From contig OX419340.1 in the NCBI GenBank assembly GCA_948470475.1, positions 24,295,067-24,359,066 on the forward strand: a stretch of DNA of 64,000 bases, given 5' to 3'. A model generated the notes under the pieces. That model was not told the origin of the DNA, ran no database searches, and saw nothing but the letters and a program-made list of their open reading frames with translations. This document shows positions 56,601 to 64,000 of this stretch, piece after piece. The translations under genes and the position numbers were made by a program. Position 1 is the stretch's first letter; every line of letters begins with the position of its first letter. The stretch comes from Galaxea fascicularis. Lineage: Eukaryota; Cnidaria; Anthozoa; Scleractinia; Euphylliidae.

Positions 56601-57468
56601 ATAAACAACTCAAATGAGTACCTTAAAGAAACAAAAACCTGGAATTAAAAATAAACCTTGCAGATTGGAAATTAAATTAAACGAAGATCTAGTTAACACA
56701 GCGCTTACTGACGTACAATTAAAATAGAGAGTCACTGACTCTCTTAGGTTGATGGCTTAGAAAGAAAAAAAAAACAAACAATAGAGAGATTAGTAAGTAG
56801 AGTGTATCTATGTACCTACTTTTTTGATAATCATGGGGATTTGAATATAGCCATCCTCCTTTTCTAAAAATATCAAATAGCAATTTGCGAAGAACTCGTT
56901 TGAAAGTTTTTTTTTTCAGGAAGATCCGTTATATATTGTGGTATCTTTTTCCACAGTTTTACTCCGAGTCGAGAGAAGGAATTGTTTTGTATTTCTAGTT
57001 TAGAACTTTTTACAAAGAACTTTCCAGCTGTAGACGATCGACAGTAGATAACCAGTAACAATACTAGTAGTACGGTTTCCTGTTGTCTCTTAATAATTGA
57101 AAGTATTCTTATTTCGGACATTATTTCTCTTTTAATCAGGCTCCGGAAGTTTCAAGTGGGATACTAATGCCTTCCTGTTCAGCCTGGTCAGACCAAATAG
57201 TTCCGAACCCACAAAAATTGATTTGATTACAGGGAAGGAGGGATGCGCCATTCTCTGTAATAGTAGCTATGGTGCCGTATTTGGAAGCAACACTCCTAGC
57301 GGGTACTACGACCTTTTAATCGGCAACGCTGCCAATCAATCGAACTGTTGTCAATCAGGTCTTAACAATTCGTATCGGTGTCCACCAGGTCAGAATGCCA
57401 CGACCTTTTTGGCTGGAAACTACTCGTTTGCTGCAAGTGAAATAGAAGTCTTTGTATTTGAAAAGTAA
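53630..57468 (+). CDS. BTB/T1 (KCTD-type) plus TLDc protein, paralogue B
   Basis: Exons 53630-53885, 55696-56142 and 57140-57468 join to 344 codons with the stop; phases are 1 and 1, as in the paralogue at 15936. The ATG at 53630 is chosen because it gives the same 343-aa length; the frame stays open upstream but only with non-ATG starts. Order: coiled coil (ALEEVNNHINEAFDILKSET), BTB/T1 (LKLNVGGQLFSTS, SMLHAMFSGRFDTKPGEDG), TLDc (SLIYRASRNGWAAGNFHACC, KPTVIVVRSTHSYIFGGY, terminal AASEIEVFVFEK). The two proteins are identical over about 40 BTB residues but clearly diverged in the TLDc half. A role in Cullin-3 scaffolding or V-ATPase control is only inferred from the separate domains. Confidence 0.85.
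54317..54603. mobile_element. MITE in intron 1 of paralogue B
   Basis: GGGGGTACAAGGGGAATATT near 54317 is mirrored by AATATTCCCCTTGTACCCCC near 54603. The interior is rich in GGAATAT words. About 287 bp. Before it, 54150-54250 has repeated ACCGACTAGCGACAAA-like words, which recur at 55232-55248. Confidence 0.65.
55254..55276. repeat. Poly-C tract, 23 C
   Basis: An uninterrupted run of 23 C in intron 1 of paralogue B, after GTGGAG and before ATTCAGACCC. Its length may be unreliable in an assembly. Confidence 0.85.
56475..57121 (-). mobile_element. 3' end of a CR1-like LINE in intron 2 of paralogue B
   Basis: The minus strand translates to SSKLEIQNNSFSRLGVKLWK and KIPQYITDLPEKK, the C-terminal hallmark of CR1-like RT proteins. 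It ends in TTGTTGTTGTTG at 56475-56490. The element is heavily 5'-truncated and lies antisense to the host gene. Confidence 0.7.
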
Positions 57469-58069
57469 GAAGGAAGAGAAAGCACATCGTCCTATAAGGG
57501 TTACCGAAAGTGAATCCCTACTAGTTTGAGAAGTGTCCTAGCTATATCTGTGCTAAATAATAATATTAATACCTCCAAAAAATTATCCAGGGCTGATAGT
57601 TTTGTCTCTAGTTACCTTTTGAAATGCACCCTGAAAAGCAACAGTAGCAAGTATTTCTAGTTCTGCATTGGTATTGTACGTCTGTCCCTAACTTTCGCCC
57701 TGTTGCGACCCCAGGGGATGGACTGACTGTGATTATTGTTAGGAGTAAGTCAGGTTTGTTATGAGGATCAAACTGTCAAGCTATTTTGGTAAACTGCTAG
57801 AAATGCATGAGTCATAATTTTTGGAACTTTCTAGAAACATCTGTAGACTGCCACGAATGCTTTTAATTGTTAAATTGATATTCTTGTATTAGTACCCAGA
57901 AAATTATATCCAGAAAAACAACAGCAACAACAAACAATCAAGAAACGTGGTATTGAATAATTTTTCCACCAGCTTCGGCCTCGACTATCGAGATTGAATG
58001 AAATAAAAAATCCTCAAAGGTTAGATTTAGGGCAAACATCTTCTTATTAAGAAATGGACGTCAGTTTTC
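57469..58069. other. 3' flank of paralogue B
   Basis: No further exon. At about 57690-57790 there are words resembling the TLDc exon region (TTCGCCCTGTTGCGACCCCA, GACTGACTGTGATTATTGTT AGGAG). They may be a decayed partial copy of exon 2, but this is uncertain. Confidence 0.3.
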
Positions 58070-58217
58070 TATCGTCTGTACTCTTGTAGACCATACAATG
58101 ACGTCATAAAATGTTCAAAACTCAAGTGGAACCACGAACCGCTGGCGAGTGGTGTCACTGCCAAGTTTTGAACATTTTATGGCGTCATTCTATGGTCTAT
58201 AAGAGTACAGACGATAC
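58070..58217. mobile_element. Foldback MITE (TATCGTCTGTACTCTT arms)
   Basis: The left arm from 58070 (ATCGTCTGTACTCTTGTAGA ... AAAATGTTCAAAACT) and the right arm ending near 58217 (AGTTTTGAACATTTTATGGC ... AAGAGTACAGACGAT) are complements over about 54 bp with a few mismatches, around a loop of about 40 bp. Confidence 0.75.
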
Positions 58218-58326
58218 AAAGTCGATTTGTTTTGTACAATAACAATAACATGCGCATCGTGCTCCTTGTCGTTCCCTCGTGTTATTCCGCCATTGTTATT
58301 TTAACCGAAGTTGTTGTTGGCATTAA

Positions 58327-59326
58327 GGGAAGGTACGTTTTTTATTGGGGGGGGGGGGGGGAGGTGGGCCGAGGTATTTTATAATTTTTTTTTGCGAAAA
58401 AAGTCGTGGCCCTTTCACTTCCTGGAATGAATTAATACATGACCCTTTAGAAATACCCAAACAAAAAACATCTGTCCCTCCCCCCCCCCCAACCTCCCCG
58501 CTCCCACCTATCCAAGCCAAAAATTACCGGAAGTGAAAATGACAAACTGGAAGTGTTACTCACGTAACCGCGTTCATCTGCGCACAAATTAGTTAATTGC
58601 GTGGCGTTTGATTGCACGGTAAAAACTTTAAAACTGATGGGCAAGGATGTATGTGGAATGGAAAGAGGGAAATGTGCTTGTGGTGAATGCGAGGATTTCA
58701 TGAGGTCAGATGGAGCAACCTGTGGCTATTGTGGCTGCTTTGTCGTCTCGCCATTCTAAAAAGAATGCCAGCTACTCCTCTGACTCTGTTGGTGGCACAT
58801 CGGCTGTTGGAACAAGTGAAAGCGCAAGCCCACAGAAGTGGACAGATGAAGACCTAGGGTGGTTCCCGAACCCAAAGGGTGAATATACTAAATTCTCAAA
58901 TAGTATTCTGTCAAAATTCTACCTGTCCTTTTGGACCACTTGTCGGTTCAAGCCCGAGTAGCTTAAGTGACGAATCCTCACCGGAGACCAATTTTACAAC
59001 AGAACCCCGCGCGGAAACATCAAAATATGGGCGAAAGCGGGTACAGGTTGAGAGAGACAATTATGTTAGTTGGGAGAAGATAGTTTTTTGATGTATAAAT
59101 ACTGATGTAAAAACACCTGTAAAATATTTAGATTAATCTCGACTGGTAGCTTTGCTTGTATATACAAAATAGAAGCGACACGGAGTAATTTTTCCTTGCC
59201 AAAAAAGACTGTGACCCTCCCCCGGTTAAGAATAAAACAAGTTTGACCCTCCCCAATTTGTAAAAGAATTACTAGTGACCCTCCCCTCAGAAGCCCCCCC
59301 CCCCTAATAAAAAACGTACCTTTCCC
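58327..59326. mobile_element. 1-kb non-autonomous element with G/C tracts at its ends
   Basis: GGGAAGGTACGTTTTTTATT at 58327 is mirrored by AATAAAAAACGTACCTTTCCC ending at 59326. Inside each end is a long G or C homopolymer run (58347-58360; 59294-59304) followed by repeated GACCCTCCCC-like words. The interior holds a Ser-rich frame (58710-58961 and on to 59090; QKWTDEDLGWFPNPKGEYTK) that may be captured host sequence; I do not recognise it. Confidence 0.6.
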
Positions 59327-59599
59327 AAACGGTAACTGATCGCCGCTATTCACGGGTTGCCCTTTCCTTATTACTGGCGCGGGGGAAATCGTTTAGAAAG
59401 CGCGACAAACTGAGCGAAAGCAAAAGCCATCGGGGAATTAACTACAGAACTTGTAAAGTGCTGAATGATTTTATTCTTGACATCGATCTGCTGCAAAGAA
59501 ATTGTAAACGACAAATTTTGACGGCTGGCTACAAATTGCGACTTATTTGACGGCATTGATGGTCATAGTCGGTCTGATTGGTAGTAAAAACAGGCAAAC

Positions 59600-59806
59600 A
59601 TAATCAGGACGTAACCAATCGATGAAATCGATAATCGACGACAATCAATGGCAATCGATGCCAATTAATCGATTGATATTGATAATCGATGAACAATTGA
59701 TCGTCCAGGTTGGTGTGATTATCGATTGTCATCGATTGGCATTGATTTTCATCGAGTATCAATATCATTCGATTAATTGGCATCAATTTCTATCGATTGA
59801 TTTTCA
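59600..59806. repeat. ATCGAT-rich foldback repeat
   Basis: The words AATCGAT, ATCGATG and GATAATCGA occur more than a dozen times in 200 bp. The left half (GCAATCGATGCCAATTAATC) mirrors the right half (GATTAATTGGCATCAATTTC). It directly abuts the truncated end of the LINE endonuclease remnant. Confidence 0.65.
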
Positions 59807-61250
59807 CAAGGGATCTGTCCGAGTAGCGGACTTCATACCCCCAAGGGTCTTTACTTCTTTCCACCATGTACGTGGCTTACAATTCATTAAGTGTTCTACT
59901 TTGGATTGGTAATATTTAGCGCGACACGATCGCGACTTGCGCAAACGGTTTACACGATTACGCAAACTGCGAAACGAATCCAGATCTTCTCGAGTGAACG
60001 CGACTTGATGCTGTTTAATAAGAGATTTCATCTGCTTGTTGATCCATGGGGGGTCGTTAGACATGACAATCTTGGATGTTAGGGGGAGTAAAATATCCAT
60101 TCCGGTCTTGATCACCGTTTCCAAGGTATCAGTTTTCTCTTGGCATGAAACCGAGCTAACCACCAGAGAGCAGACATCGACTTCCTCCAGATATGTTCGC
60201 ATTGCTAACCGATTTGTCGCCCTCAAATCCCTTGATTGTAAAACGATCTTCTGAGAAGGTAGCTTTTCCCTTTCCAAGGGTTGAACTTCGACAGTGGCGT
60301 GATCAGAAAGTCCAAACGGTGACAACTTCCTCGGCGTATCGTAGTACGCGTTGAGGTTGGTAAAAACCAAATCCAATTTACTCTGCCCACGGGTCGGGAA
60401 AGGAAGGACCTGTTTCACACCAAAAGCGTTTGCAACACGGGAGAGATTCAGTTTGTTAAAGTCGCCAGGTAGAATAAGGCCACAATCGGGGAAATGAGCC
60501 TCGAGATAGGACATAGACTCCCACAGATAATTTCTAATTGAAGAATCACAAGCGCTAGGTGGGTGGTAAACCGTTCAAACAATTATGGATGATATTCGCC
60601 TAGGGAGGCGCTTAGGCAATATTTGCATCCACAAGACTTCAACTTCGTCGCTCATAAAATCGTGTAACACCCTAAAACGGATAGAATCTCGTACAAACAT
60701 GCAAACTCCACCATGATCAAAGTCCTTCCTATCGAGACGAATGATGTTGTAGCCTGATATTGACACAAAAGTGTCTTCTATTTGTTCTTTAAGCCATGTC
60801 TCTGTTATACTAGCAAAACATACATTTGCATTGCAAATCGTGACTCGGAGTTCGTCCATTTTCGGAGCCAGAGACATCACATTTGACAGCAGAAATGATG
60901 GCACACACGCAAGTTTAGACCCAGGTGTGTTAGGGCTAATATACTTGCAGTTAGAGATGTTCCTTTACGTCGCGTGTGGTTGCGAAGACCAGCAATACAC
61001 ACGTCTCGGTTGCTCAATGGTGCTGATACAATGGCGCCTGGCGATCTCATGGTTATTGACTTGTTGTCCAGCTCGTCGTCCATGATAGGAAGGCCAACGT
61101 TTCTCCTTAATCGTTTCCTTACTAAGAAATATCGGAACTCGACACATCCTAGTGGTTCGTAGGAGATTTTGAAGACTAAAGAAGATATAAAACAATTAAA
61201 AACAACGGCAGCACAAAAACTACGTGCAGCCATGAGAGGTGCATACATTA
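59804..61250 (-). mobile_element. LINE remnant: endonuclease region only
   Basis: Minus-strand frames at 60575-60904 and 59804-60514 join across one in-frame stop. They encode an AP-type endonuclease: NVMSLAPKMDELRVTICNAN, SITETWLKEQIEDTF, GGVCMFVRDSIRF, GLILPGDFNKLNLSR (D-x-N), QSKLDLVFTN and FGLSDHATVEV (Asp-His). A linker follows up to TWWKEVKTLGG. Upstream, 60877-61248 shows frame-shifted coding-like sequence that may be its 5' part. The RT is absent; the remnant stops at the ATCGAT repeat. Confidence 0.7.
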
Positions 61251-62693
61251 TGGCATGGAGGAGGTTCGGTTGGCGTCTTTTCCGCTCAGACAGAGCACAG
61301 GGTCTGGAAGGAGGGGCGGGGGTCCTGATCCCGCATTCCCCTCAATTTTCACAAGAATCCCGCTTCATCAAAATGGCGACCTGGCACAATTCTCGAGAAC
61401 TTATAACCGCCCCAAAATTTTCTTCCAGTATATTTGTCTGCGGCTGTTTGGTTCCTTGAGTTCCAGTTCCCCTGAAAGAGGATAGACAGAGCTTCCATTT
61501 AAAGCAATCAGAAATGGCGTCGGTTGAAATGTTCCGAAGAAATCTGCTTTCGAAGTCGAACTGTGGCACCTAAATTGAGCCCGGAAAAGCTCACATGTTA
61601 TGAAGGAAAAAGGCATTTGAGGTAGGTAATATTTTTTTTAGCCAAAAAAAAAGAATAATAATGTGTTATCCTCTGAGATTGAGCTTCAAACATTTCGAAG
61701 TAGAATTCAAGTGCACGGCAGTTGAAGTGTGACTCATAGTATTGCCCTTCGCCGCCATTGCCTCTTAAAGAGTAGTAGCCTCTGCTATTCTAAACGTTCC
61801 GCCTATTTTGGTCTTCTTTTCATGATCAGTTGGTGGATAGTCGTATTATATTCGTTTTAGAACTTGGTTTTTCGTGTCTATACATGTAGAAGAAGAGTTA
61901 CAAGTCAGCTGTTTAGAAAAAATGGCGTCGTTTTTTGAATGTGGCGAAGAAAGTGTCTTTCCAAGTTATTGGTTCAGTGTATCTTGATGACATGCCATAA
62001 CACGAATTAAAAGTTGAGGTTAGTTAAGATGCTTTTGTGACCAGGTTTAAAGACATAACATTGCAATATGGCTTATAGAAAACTTGAGACAAATTTCTAT
62101 TGATTTCAACAATGATTCATTCACTCATGATTGACATCTGAATAGAAACACTTCCGAGCAAATGTACCCCGTCTTAGGTTAAATTTCAATTTGTTAAGTG
62201 ACACGTTGTTTTTATTGCACTGTCTTTCTTTGGCGCACGCGGTCAGCGTAGAGTTCGCACACGGTCAGTGTAAGGTCGACGATTTACATTATTTCTTGAT
62301 TCACCGCTCGAGGATCTACCCTTCAGGTACCATGACATTGTTTTGAGGGCATTTTCTTTCATTCCGTTTCGTTATTTCTTTCTGTTGTTGTAGTTTCACG
62401 TTTAAGCCTTGGGCACTGGGTTGTCTAACGCCCGAAATATGATCGGAATGTTGCCTCAAATCGTATGTCTCTGTACCTTTGCTTTCAGAGTTAAAATATT
62501 AAATGGAAATCCTTGTGCTGGTATTTTGTACGTAATCGTTCATACCAAGGCTTTAGACCTATATATTGTGCAGTCATAACTTAGAATTACATACACTGTA
62601 CATAAGCTTAAGTTTTCATACATGCATTTTCCCTTATGTAAAACTACCACTCTTTGCATCAAAATCACAAGAATTTCATTCCCTGTATCTATA
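61251..62693. other. No gene seen
   Basis: No supported exon. Frames at 61255-61616 overlap on both strands and carry no motif. Words such as AAAATGGCGTCG near 61920 look like a start-codon context but open only a very short frame. Confidence 0.35.
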
Positions 62694-62836
62694 GATTTCT
62701 TATGCCTGGTAAAGAAGCATATCTTAAACAGGAGAATGCAAACCTACGAGCAAATGTGGAATCATTGGCTCAAGAAATTGCCGCACTTAAGGTGGCTCAA
62801 AACAGTTCCCAGCACTTTCCTAGACGTAGATTTTGA
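62694..62836 (+). CDS. Possible terminal exon with leucine zipper
   Basis: After a CTATAG acceptor-like site the frame reads FLMPGKEAYLKQENANLRAN then VESLAQEIAALKVAQ to a stop. Leucines fall at exact seven-residue spacing four times (YL, NL, SL, AL), with Asn and charged residues at expected zipper positions. This would fit the end of a bZIP or other coiled-coil protein, but no upstream exon with a basic region was found. The last 15 codons come from a MITE that starts at 62787. Confidence 0.35.
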
Positions 62837-63120
62837 TGGGTCATTAATGCCACTCTTTATCAGTTGATGTTACAATCATGGTATCAAAAAACGGCCCAAT
62901 CATTGGTGAATACGTTGGTATTTTTTTCGTGGCACCATAGATTACCATAGCAACACTATGACCTGCTAAAAACACGTTTAATTTCAGCTTTAAGCGCTTA
63001 TATTTCAAAAACGGCACGGTGAAATTTTTTTCTTATTATAGAATTTTGATAAGCAGGATCAGATGCAACTTTTGGCAAAGTTTAAACAAATTCTGTACAT
63101 GGGGTTCAGAGCCACCTTAA
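62787..63120. mobile_element. piggyBac-like MITE with TTAA borders
   Basis: TTAAGGTGGCTCAAAACAGT at 62787 is mirrored by GGTTCAGAGCCACCTTAA ending at 63120. The ends GGTGGCTC...GAGCCACC are bordered by TTAA, the piggyBac target. A second end of the same kind (TTAAGGTGGCTCTGAACTC) starts at about 63133, in opposite orientation to the end at 63120, making a short hairpin between them. Confidence 0.6.
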
Positions 63121-63132
63121 ATTTTCACAAAT

Positions 63133-63600
63133 TTAAGGTGGCTCTGAACTCTGAAGACAATAAACTAAGGCAATTTTTATTTAAGCTTCTGCATAGGATA
63201 ACTGTTACTAAGCGTGAACTGAAAAGATTTAAAATTACAGCCGATGATCAATGCACTCTACGTTCAAGTCAAGACTCTATACTTCACACCTTTTTGGACT
63301 GTTCTTCTACGTCCTCAATCTACACTGATATCTTGAAATGGTTCAATAATGTGAGTAACTTAAAACTTACTCCCCTGAATGAACAGATTCTATTCCATAT
63401 AAAAAGATGAAAAATGCAAACTGACGAACGCCCAAGTACGCAGACTAGATTTTCTCCTATTATACACAAAAAATTATTTATACACTTGTAAAACACTTTT
63501 TAAGACGCCTTTAAGAACTCTGTAGAATTACAGAGGAAAATTGAATGGCAATGGATACTGCTCTTCTGTTTGACAGTAACCCCCCCCTCCCCCCCGTCTT
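63133..63600 (+). mobile_element. L1/Tx1-like LINE C-terminal remnant
   Basis: The frame to 63410 reads NKLRQFLFKLLHRITVTKRE, DQCTLRSSQDSILHTFLDCS and SIYTDILKWFNNVSNLKLTP. This resembles the zinc-knuckle-like C-terminal end of L1/Tx1-type RT proteins. Further stops follow. It is a short 3' fragment. Confidence 0.5.
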
Positions 63601-63732
63601 AATCGTAGTTTATCTTTATAAATGGAGTTATAGGCTTCACCTACCTTGTCACCTTGAAAGAAAAATTCCCCAGGATCCCACGTTCCTTACCACGTAAATC
63701 ACATCTTCGATTGCCGTGTTGCCAGCATGGTT

Positions 63733-63805
63733 GTCCTGATGGTGTAGTGGTTATCACACCCGACTAGTATGCGGGGGGACGTGGGTTTAAATCCCACTCA
63801 GGGCG
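63733..63805 (+). tRNA. tRNA-like sequence, anticodon loop reads AGT (Thr)
   Basis: 73 bases fold as a tRNA: acceptor stem GTCCTGA/TCAGGGC (one G-U), D-arm with GTGTAGTGGTTATCAC, anticodon loop CTAGTAT (anticodon AGT), T-arm GTGGG/CCCAC with loop TTTAAAT. The anticodon stem has an A-G mismatch next to the loop, and the D-arm resembles Val/Asp-type tRNAs. It could therefore be a tRNA pseudogene or a SINE head. Confidence 0.45.
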
Positions 63806-64000
63806 AATTTTCTTTCAAACATTTATTCAGTTTAATATGGTTATTTGGGGTGTACAAGGTCAGGGGCCCTTTCATACACAGTATATACATATATTTAGTA
63901 CATGCGTCTTGTATAGTTGACTTTATTCTTTATGTACATTGTTGTGTTGCAAATAAATAAATTAATAAATAACATTTAAAAAATAGAGCAACAAGAAGCT

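Overview
This is eukaryotic genomic DNA: AT-rich, with spliced genes, short exons, GT..AG introns and a very dense, layered population of transposable elements. Protein content (KCTD-type BTB fused to TLDc, a TIMP/NTR-like secreted protein) and the repeat community (CR1/L2-like LINEs, DIRS-type YR retroelement, Ty3/Gypsy, CACTA, Harbinger, Helitron with endonuclease and RPA-like genes, many foldback MITEs) suggest an invertebrate metazoan. The best guess is an anthozoan cnidarian such as a stony coral. The lineage call is inference; there is no rRNA or mitochondrial marker here to prove it.

Host genes. (1) 1826-4727 (+): the 3' part of an unrecognised single-pass membrane protein ending in a coiled coil. 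Its last exon and 3' flank are duplicated 41 kb away at about 45170-46700, where the copy is decayed. (2) 15936-20013 (+) and 53630-57468 (+): two paralogous three-exon genes. Each gives a 343-aa protein with an N-terminal coiled coil, a KCTD-type BTB/T1 domain and a TLDc domain. Splice phases are identical, and each has a LINE remnant in intron 2. (3) 37474-38763 (+): a two-exon, 178-aa secreted NTR/TIMP-like protein that has lost one TIMP disulphide. (4) A possible leucine-zipper exon at about 62694-62836 and a tRNA-like sequence at 63733-63805 are weaker calls.

Mobile elements, left to right. Foldback MITE (1-501); Harbinger-like MITE with TTA target duplication (2472-2671); another MITE (6156-6440); a decayed PIF/Harbinger transposase with a possible Myb-like partner (6636-7388); tRNA-derived SINE (about 7600-7830); a Helitron/Helentron-like remnant on the minus strand (9530-12290) with RPA-like, endonuclease and helicase C-terminal parts; LINE remnants (14298-15290 and, in intron 2 of the first BTB-TLDc gene, 17900-19640); TTA-flanked MITE (21069-21267); a complete CACTA/EnSpm-like transposon (21572-29357). 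The CACTA element has an apparently intact ten-exon, 886-aa transposase and a divergent two-exon 153-aa partner gene. A nearly intact CR1/L2-like LINE follows (29427-32869), then a DIRS-like element (41063-44770), a Ty3/Gypsy element with 128-bp LTRs and a 5-bp target duplication (47387-51367), several MITEs, an endonuclease-only LINE remnant (59804-61250) and an L1-like tail (63130-63600).

How it fits together: four host loci sit among at least five retroelement classes and four DNA-transposon classes. Much of the length of both BTB-TLDc genes is intronic transposon. I see no bacterial-type operon, CRISPR array or obviously foreign host-gene cluster. The most informative parts are the intact CACTA element with palindromic subterminal repeats, the BTB-TLDc pair, the altered TIMP-like gene, and ribozyme-like motifs near retroelement ends.
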